A DNA stretch of 35,413 nt, taken from NCBI GenBank assembly GCA_023386955.1, contig JAEWIS010000006.1, positions 1-35,413 on the forward strand, written 5' to 3'. The notes below the pieces were generated by a model that saw only the letters and a list, made by a program, of their open reading frames with translations, had not been told where the DNA came from and searched no databases. Source of the stretch: Bacillota bacterium (GTDB taxonomy: Bacteria; Bacillota; Bacilli; Paenibacillales; NBRC-103111). The position numbers and the translations under genes were made by a program. This document shows, one piece after another, positions 24,930 through 31,900 of this stretch. The first letter of the stretch is position 1; each line of letters begins with the position of its first letter.

Positions 24930-25675
24930 GTATATCCAATCATTCCGGTTATGTTGCATACCTTCCAAGGATATATCAGCAAAAGTCGGGCCAATCCGAC
25001 GAGGATTTTTTTCTCGGCCGGTTTTTGCAGGCCTTCGAGGCGATGCTCTCCGGGAACAACGGGGCATCCGGCGTGGAAAACGCAGGTGTGGAGGCTTTGC
25101 TGGACGGGTTCCACGGTTATTTGGACCCGGATTATACACCGCCGCAGCTTCTGGACTGGCTGGCAGGCTGGGTGGGTCTGGAGCTGGAGGAGGGGGTGGA
25201 ATATGAGGGTGAGGCAGATAAGCGTGAGAAGGAGCTGGCTCCTCTGCAGCTTCTCCCTCTTCCAGAAGCCCGGGACTCGGTTAACCGCCATTTGATCGGA
25301 ACGGCTGTCCAGCTGTACAAGAAGCGGGGCACACTTGCGGGGCTGAAGGATTATGTGCAGGTGTATGCAGGACCGGAGGCGGAAATTGATATTTGCAGCT
25401 ATGAGGAACCGATCCGCTGCGGGATGAACCGGCGTGCGGGCATCAACACCATGGTGGGGGCGGCGAATTCCAGCTATTTTTCGGTGCATGTGCTGCTTCC
25501 CAGCCCTACGAGAACCATGCTGAACAGGAAGGTTCAGATCATCCGGGAGGTCATCCGGAAGGAAAGCCCCTTCTACACCAATTTCAGCCTGAACATTGAG
25601 GTGCCGCAAATGCGCGTTGGCGTTTATGGGCGTCTCGGCATGGAAACCCTGCTTGGCGGTATGGCCGAGAAATAG
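24926..25675 (+). CDS. Tail protein I-like (P2 gpI family) baseplate protein
   Basis: The 249-residue product shows the phage tail protein I pattern: YLPRIYQQKSG, DFFLGRFLQAFEAMLSG, LLDGFHGYLDPDYTPPQLL, WLAGWVGLEL, then VQLYKKRGTLAGLKDYVQVY and a C-terminal beta region. In P2-like phages gpI sits at the baseplate edge and connects to the fibre; in eCIS the corresponding gene sits just before the fibre genes, as here. It starts within the stop of the upstream gene (ATGA). Length is a little longer than P2 gpI because of the C-terminal extension. Confidence 0.85.
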   Translation: MSISNHSGYVAYLPRIYQQKSGQSDEDFFLGRFLQAFEAMLSGNNGASGVENAGVEALLDGFHGYLDPDYTPPQLLDWLAGWVGLELEEGVEYEGEADKREKELAPLQLLPLPEARDSVNRHLIGTAVQLYKKRGTLAGLKDYVQVYAGPEAEIDICSYEEPIRCGMNRRAGINTMVGAANSSYFSVHVLLPSPTRTMLNRKVQIIREVIRKESPFYTNFSLNIEVPQMRVGVYGRLGMETLLGGMAEK

Positions 25676-25705
25676 ATTCTGTCAGATATCGGGAGGATGC
25701 AAGAC

Positions 25706-28543
25706 ATGGGAAAAGAACTTTCAAGAATGCGGTACTTTGACGGGCTCTTCCTGAATGCGGAGGATTACAGCCTGGATCAGGATTTTTACCTGAGGCTGCA
25801 GCGGCTTCATAACCGTTATCTCCACACATGGGGGATTGTCTGCGGCCTGAAGGTGGTGCCGGTGGCGGGAGAGAGCATGAAGGTGAAGGTTCAGGAGGGA
25901 GTTGCGCTGAACCAGGTGGTGCTGACGGATGCAGCAACCAAAAAGAGTGAAAGCGTCAGCCAGGAAATCCTGATCTACGAAGGGCATCCGGACAATCCTG
26001 TGGATCTGTCCGAGTACAATGCCAATGAATCCATTTACATCATGGTCAGCTATGAGGAAGTGAAGGCAGACCGCAATAACGAACGGGGGCAGGGGGAGGA
26101 AATCCATATCTGGGAGCGGGGCCGCATAAGCCACAGCAATCAGCTGCCGGAGGAGCCCTCGAGGTATATTGTGCTGGCCCGGATTGTTCCGAGGAATGAC
26201 GGTTCAAGCACGGTCATCGACAGTGACTGCATCTTTGATTACGGCATCGACGCCAAACGGACTCCCCTGCGGGTGTATGCAGGCGCGGCCGGCAAGAAGC
26301 TGGTGACGGAGCGGCTGGTGATGAAGGCCAAAAGCGATGATGCCATGGAGGATATGGCTCAAAACGAGGAGTCCCTTGGCTCTATGCCTTCCATTTATAC
26401 GCTGCAGGGCGGACAAATCCTGCAGGTTGATGCACCAGTCACCTATTTTACGGGGGATGTCCATATCGCCCAGGACGTGACGCTGATGGGTGAGCTGTAC
26501 ATGCAAAGCAAGGACAAATCCCAAAGTGAGCTGCGGATCATGAACAGCTTCGTGGAGGTCAACAGCCCGGATGAGAATGGTGAGTTCTCCGGACCCAAAG
26601 ACGGGGGGCTGGAGGTATACCGCGGAGATGGGGGCGCCAATGACGCCAGAATCGTATGGGTGGAGAATGAGCAATGCTTCAAGGCCGGGCTTGGCAATGA
26701 TTTGAAGAAAATTGCTTACGGTGACGGCTGGGACAGTCTGATCGCAGGCGGTTTAGCGGATTCTCTGCACAAACACGGCAATCTGTCCGGCACGAACGGG
26801 GGCTCCCTGGGGTTTAATGAGGACGGCAGGCTGTACAGCGACAGCGATCTGGCCATCAAGGATGACAAGACAGTTTGGCTGAAGGCGGCCAACCGCACTA
26901 CGGTGGACAGCCGGCACGGGCTGGCCTGGTTCGGCAAGGGCAAGGCCTTCGCCAATGCCGAGGTGGAGGGGCCGGTTCTTTTTGGAAGCGGGGGCGGTGT
27001 GCTGGGTACCCGGGATTTGGCCAACGGTGTCCAGGTGGATAAGGCTGTAGTCTCCTGGAGCAGCTCCGGGAATGTGGGAATCGGTCCCCGTAAGCCTCTG
27101 GAGGATAATCTGGATGTGGACGGCAGCCTGAAGATTCTGAGCGGCAAGAATCCGCTGCGCTTCACCTCCGTTTGGAGCGCATTCCCGGACGATAAGATCA
27201 ATGGGGCCGAAATCTGCAACGACACCTCCTACCACAAAGCGCTTATGCTGGTGGGCAACCAATCTGCCGGGCAAGGACGCAAGGTGGCGGTGTGGGACCG
27301 GCTGGATGTCAACGGGTTCTTGTATGTGAACGGAAAAATGCAGGCCTCCCAGGAAATTATTCCCAGTGTGGGCCGGGGCGAGCATAACGGCATCCTCTTC
27401 CCGGGAGACCCCGGTGGCGGTTCCGGGGACCTGGCCTGGATCAAGTACTTCCCCCGTACAGGGGAGGATTGTACGCTGGAGATCGGAACCTCCAATGACG
27501 CCAATGACCATATCTCGCTGAATGCCTCCGGCAATGTGGGGATCAGTACACTCACTCCACGGGATAAGCTGGAGGTAGCAGGAGGGTTAAGGATTCTCAC
27601 CGGAGCCGGCCAGAATCCGGTCCGGTTCACCTCCAACTGGCAGGGCTTTCCTGACCAGGCGCCCAACCAGGCGGAGATCAGCAACGACAATGGCGTGTAC
27701 AAGTCTCTGATGATCGTAGGCAATACCTCCGCCGGCGGCAGGAGAAGGGTCTCGGTCTGGGATGAGCTGGATGTGAACGGGTTCCTGAAGGTCAACGGAG
27801 GAGCGCTGATCAGCGGTGACCTGCAGATTAACGGCACCATCAAGGCGGCCGTTCTGAACTTCGACGGACGCTTCAAGAAGCTGGACGTGGCGGATAGCTT
27901 CAGGGCGGATGTGCGGTGCGCGGATTTCTGCATCGGCTATTCCACCCGCAGAGGCAGCCCGGGCCGGGCCCTGGTGGACAACGGGAGCCATCTGGTGCTG
28001 AACTATGGCAACGACTGGTCGTATGCCTCCGTCCACAGCGGCCTGGAGGTCCGGGGGGCGCTTACCCCCAGCGCAGGCAGCGGCAATAACGGCATTATAT
28101 TCCCGTCCGATCCCGGCGGCGGATGGGGAGATTCCGCATACATCAAATATTACCCGACCAGCGGCGAAAATTGCGTTCTGGATATCGGCGTCACCAATGA
28201 CAGCGGAGACCGCATCTACATTCATGCCAGCGGCGGCGTTTACGCCAACGGCATGTACTGGTCCTCCTCCCGTGAGATTAAGGATAACATTGCGGATCTG
28301 TCCGTCAAGGAGGCGAAGCAGCTTCTGGACGGGCTGAATCCGGTCTCGTTCAAATATAAGGAAAGCACCAAGGAGCGCACTCTGGGTTTTGTGGCGGAGG
28401 AGGTTCCTGCGGTACTGGCTGATCCCGATCAGCGTGCCGTTGGCGCCATGGACATCATTGCGGTTCTCACCAGTGTGCTGAAGGACCAGCAAAAAGCACT
28501 CAACCGGATGCAAAAACAAATCGCGGCCCTGCAGGGCGCCTGA
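25706..28543 (+). CDS. Tail fibre 1 with C-terminal Peptidase_S74 chaperone domain
   Basis: The 945-residue protein begins with the eCIS fibre attachment domain (RMRYFDGLFLNAEDYSLDQ, RLQRLHNRYLHTWGIVCGLK, about residues 1-170), shared with the giant fibre downstream. One EVYRG-type module with an HKH motif follows. The shaft repeats two blocks: FTSxWxxFPD modules at about residues 490 and 640, and GIxFPxDPGGG modules at about 560 and 800. The last ~95 residues are a Peptidase_S74 intramolecular chaperone (SSSREIKDNI, LGFVAEEVPAV, MDIIAVLTSVLKDQQKAL), which trimerises the fibre and can cut itself off at the Ser/Lys site. ATG 25697 directly abuts GGGAGG, so ATG 25706, 9 nt away, is the better start. 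Role: binding to target surfaces. Confidence 0.88.
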   Translation: MGKELSRMRYFDGLFLNAEDYSLDQDFYLRLQRLHNRYLHTWGIVCGLKVVPVAGESMKVKVQEGVALNQVVLTDAATKKSESVSQEILIYEGHPDNPVDLSEYNANESIYIMVSYEEVKADRNNERGQGEEIHIWERGRISHSNQLPEEPSRYIVLARIVPRNDGSSTVIDSDCIFDYGIDAKRTPLRVYAGAAGKKLVTERLVMKAKSDDAMEDMAQNEESLGSMPSIYTLQGGQILQVDAPVTYFTGDVHIAQDVTLMGELYMQSKDKSQSELRIMNSFVEVNSPDENGEFSGPKDGGLEVYRGDGGANDARIVWVENEQCFKAGLGNDLKKIAYGDGWDSLIAGGLADSLHKHGNLSGTNGGSLGFNEDGRLYSDSDLAIKDDKTVWLKAANRTTVDSRHGLAWFGKGKAFANAEVEGPVLFGSGGGVLGTRDLANGVQVDKAVVSWSSSGNVGIGPRKPLEDNLDVDGSLKILSGKNPLRFTSVWSAFPDDKINGAEICNDTSYHKALMLVGNQSAGQGRKVAVWDRLDVNGFLYVNGKMQASQEIIPSVGRGEHNGILFPGDPGGGSGDLAWIKYFPRTGEDCTLEIGTSNDANDHISLNASGNVGISTLTPRDKLEVAGGLRILTGAGQNPVRFTSNWQGFPDQAPNQAEISNDNGVYKSLMIVGNTSAGGRRRVSVWDELDVNGFLKVNGGALISGDLQINGTIKAAVLNFDGRFKKLDVADSFRADVRCADFCIGYSTRRGSPGRALVDNGSHLVLNYGNDWSYASVHSGLEVRGALTPSAGSGNNGIIFPSDPGGGWGDSAYIKYYPTSGENCVLDIGVTNDSGDRIYIHASGGVYANGMYWSSSREIKDNIADLSVKEAKQLLDGLNPVSFKYKESTKERTLGFVAEEVPAVLADPDQRAVGAMDIIAVLTSVLKDQQKALNRMQKQIAALQGA

Positions 28544-28562
28544 TTAATAGGAGGAACCAACC

Positions 28563-28742
28563 ATGAAACAACAATTGCAAGCGCGTATGGAGGAACTGAA
28601 GGCGGAGCTGGAGACCGGGCATCAAATGCTGCAGGAGCTGGAGGAGAAGCGCAATAATCTCGGTTATACGGTTACACGCATCACCGGCGCCATCCAGGTT
28701 CTGGAGGAGCTTTTGGCCCGTGGAGAAGAGGACGCGCAATAA
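28563..28742 (+). CDS. 59-residue coiled-coil protein between the fibre genes
   Basis: ATG 28563 has an AGGAGG ribosome binding site (about 28550-28555) 19 bp after the fibre 1 stop. The product (MKQQLQARMEELKAELETGH..., ending RITGAIQVLEELLARGEEDA-Q) is almost entirely heptad-patterned and charged, with a GAIQVLEELL helix at the end. Similar short coiled-coil proteins with this end occur beside phage-tail and eCIS genes. I cannot name a function; a fibre chaperone or small structural linker is possible. It is short enough to be dropped by length filters. Confidence 0.7.
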   Translation: MKQQLQARMEELKAELETGHQMLQELEEKRNNLGYTVTRITGAIQVLEELLARGEEDAQ

Positions 28743-28779
28743 GTCCCCGGTACAGCCGGCAGGGAGCAGCACTTAGAGA

Positions 28780-28871
28780 CTGTCACGAAATAAAGTACCG
28801 CTAATTTGCTGAGAAAACACCCAACACCGTGGAGATTTCCTCAACAAAAGCGGGTACTAATTTCCTGACAG
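28780..28871. repeat. MITE-like self-complementary element between the fibre genes
   Basis: The outer ends CTGTCACGAAAT...AGTACCGC and GCGGGTACTAATTTCCTGACAG are imperfect inverted repeats, and the inner TTGCTGAGAAAA / TTTCCTCAACAA continues the pairing, so nearly the whole ~92 bp folds into one hairpin. It carries no gene. It could be a miniature inverted-repeat element or an IS remnant, or a structural RNA element set between two fibre genes. No second copy is visible in the window. Confidence 0.55.
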
Positions 28872-28905
28872 CTCCATAGTACGAAGAAGCGGGAGGAATG
28901 ACATT

Positions 28906-31900
28906 GTGCCAAAAGATATGAAACGCATGAATTATTTCGACGGCCTGTTGCTGAAGCAAGAGGATTTGATTCTGGACCAGCAGCATCACAAGCGCCTGCA
29001 GCGCCTCCATAACCGGTACTTTCACAATTGGGGTGTGGTTTCCGGCCTGAAGGTGGAGGCGGCCCCTTCCTCCACAGATCTGCTGAAGGTGGAGGTGTCT
29101 CCCGGACTTGCTCTCAACCGGATCTATGATGAAGAGAATCAGGAGGAGATCAGCCAGGAAATCCTCATCAGCGACACTCATCCGGACCGTCTGGTGGATC
29201 TTTCCGGGTACAGTACATCGGATCAGATTTATATTACTGTCCGCTACAAGGAGGTGCTTGCCGACAAGGATCTGCCCAAGGGCGGCGGAGCCGAAATCCA
29301 TATCTGGGAGATGTCGGAGATTAAGGCCGGCTCCTCCAAGCCGGAGGACCCGCGCAAGGATATTATCCTGGCCCGCGTTACCCTGAAGCATAACCAGGAC
29401 GGCTCCTTGGCGGTGGGCGGAATTTACGATAAGGATACGGACGGAACCCCCATTGTGGCAAGAGCGGTAGGCAGTACAGTCAAGGCGGATAAAATGATCA
29501 TCGGCTCCAAGGAGGAGGTAACCCTGCCCTATCTCAGCAATACGGAGGAGGAAGGCGGGCAGGAGGGCAGCAAGCTGTTCGTGCATGCACCGGCAACAGA
29601 ATTTACAGGTGCGGTGCGCAGCGGCTCCCTGGAAACCTACGGGAACGCGGAGATCAAAGGCGAGCTCACCGTTACGGCAGGCAGCAAACATGCCTTGAAG
29701 GTCAACCAGGCGGGGGATGTGGAGATTACCGGCTCCGCTGACATTGCCGGGCCGCTCTCTGCCAAGAACGGCATTGATGTAAGCGGCGGATTGGCTACTT
29801 TGGATGTGCCCCAGGTTATTATTAGCGGGAGTACCGTCACCCTGAATAAGAATCCCGGCGCCCAAAGCGGCGGGGGACTGGAGGTTTGCCGGGAAAACCG
29901 GCCCAGCGCCAAGCTCTTGTGGGATGAGACGGATAAAGCCTGGAAGATCGGCACGGAAGCCCATCCCGATGACCTATCCAGCGGGATGCATACGGTAGCC
30001 TACGGCGGGGATTGGGATAAGCTGCACCAGGGGGCCAATGCAGACAAGCTGCATCAGCACAGCGGGCTTCACCGGACCGACGGGAGCCCGGTTCTGACTG
30101 CGGATGAGCAGGGGGATGTCCGTATTGAACAGTCGCTGACCATAGCCCGCAGCCTGATCGCAGGCAATAACGGCCTGGAGATCAAGCGGGGAGATACGCT
30201 GCCTAATGCCCGGATCGCCTGGAACGAAGCGGCGAAGAAATGGCAAACCGGCACCGCAGACGGCAAAATGACGGATATTCCCGACGGGGAGCAGTGGGAG
30301 GAGCTGACGGGTGGCAATCAAAACGCCGATGCGCTTCATACCCACAGACAGTTCCACAATGAGGACAGAAGCAAGCTGGCTCTTGAAATCGGCGTTGACG
30401 GCAATGTCCATATTCCCCATGAGCTGATGGTCGGGGAAACCCTAACCGTGAACAAGCTGATTGTCCGTGAAGAAGAGGTGCTGGTTAAGAAGGTGGAGCA
30501 GGAGGTAACCGACAGCTTCCTTACGGTAAACAAAGGAGACGGAGATGCCCCTGTTGAAGCCAAGGGCGGATTAAATGTTTACCGGGGCAGCGCCGATCCC
30601 CAGGCCCGTCTGGAATGGAACGAGACCGATAAGAAGTGGAAAATCGGGGTAGAGGGCAGCTTGGCGGATATCCCCTACGGCAGCAAATGGGACTCTTTGA
30701 CAAGCGGCGGGGTTGCGGAGCAGGCCCACAAGCACAGCTCGCTTAGCACCTCCTCCGGCGGAATCGTGTTTGCGGTGAATGAGGAAGGCCAGGTTACAGC
30801 CTCCGGTGATGCGGTGGTAAAGGGGGCGTTGGATGTTGCGGGAGGCGCCGCCATACATGGTGGTCTTCAGGTAGGCGGTTCGGCCACCATTGACGGCGAC
30901 TTGACGGTGAAGGGCAAAACCACCTTTATTGACCGGACGGATATGGTGGTCCGCAGCAGCAAAATCGAGCTGAATAAATATGAAGGTGAGACCAGCGCCG
31001 TTCTGAAGGAAGGCAGCATTGAGGTATACCGGGGCAGCAAAAGCCCCAGCGCCCGTCTGGTATGGGATGAGGCCTCCGGCCGATGGAAGCTGGGGCTTGG
31101 CACAAGCCTCTCCAATATTGCCTACGGCAGCAACTGGGACGTGCTTACCGGAGGTGTATCCTCCTCCGGGGACGGACTGCATACCCACAGCTTCCTGAAT
31201 GACAGCGCGGGAAACACGGCATTGTCGGTAAAGGGGAACGGCGGTATCGAGATTACGGAGGATGCGGAGGTTCTCGGCACCCTCACGGTTAATAACGGGG
31301 CGGATATAGCCGGGAGCGTGTCGGTTGACGGCTCGCTTACCATCGACGGCAACCTGACGGTGAAGGGCAAAACCACCACCGTGGAGAAGGAAGACCTTGT
31401 TGTTGCCGCCAATATGATCGAAATCAACAAGTTCAAGGGGGACACCTCCCCTGTAAGCGAAAGCGGACTGGAGGTGTACCGGGGGGAATCCCAGCCCAAG
31501 GCCCGGTTGATCTGGAATGAAACGGAGCGGAAATGGAAGCTTGGCATCGGCGGCGCTCTGGAGAACATCGCCAGCGGAAGCTCCTGGGAGAAGCTGACCC
31601 AGGGAACCAACGCGGATGCCCTTCATATCCACAGCCAGCTTTATAACCCGCAGAATGATGTCCTGGCCCTAAGCGCCAATGCGGAGGGCGATGTGGATGT
31701 CCATCATGATCTGGCTGTTGGGGGCATTCTGACGGTTACCGGAAGTCTGGATGTGCGCGGAGCAACGGCAAGCCTGAATACGGATGAGCTTCATATCGGC
31801 AGCCCCTTGGCCACGCTGAACAAGGACGGCAGCAATGCCGCTTCGCCGGACGGCGGCGGTATCGAGGTATACCGCGGAACGGGGCTGGCTGCGGCGCGTC

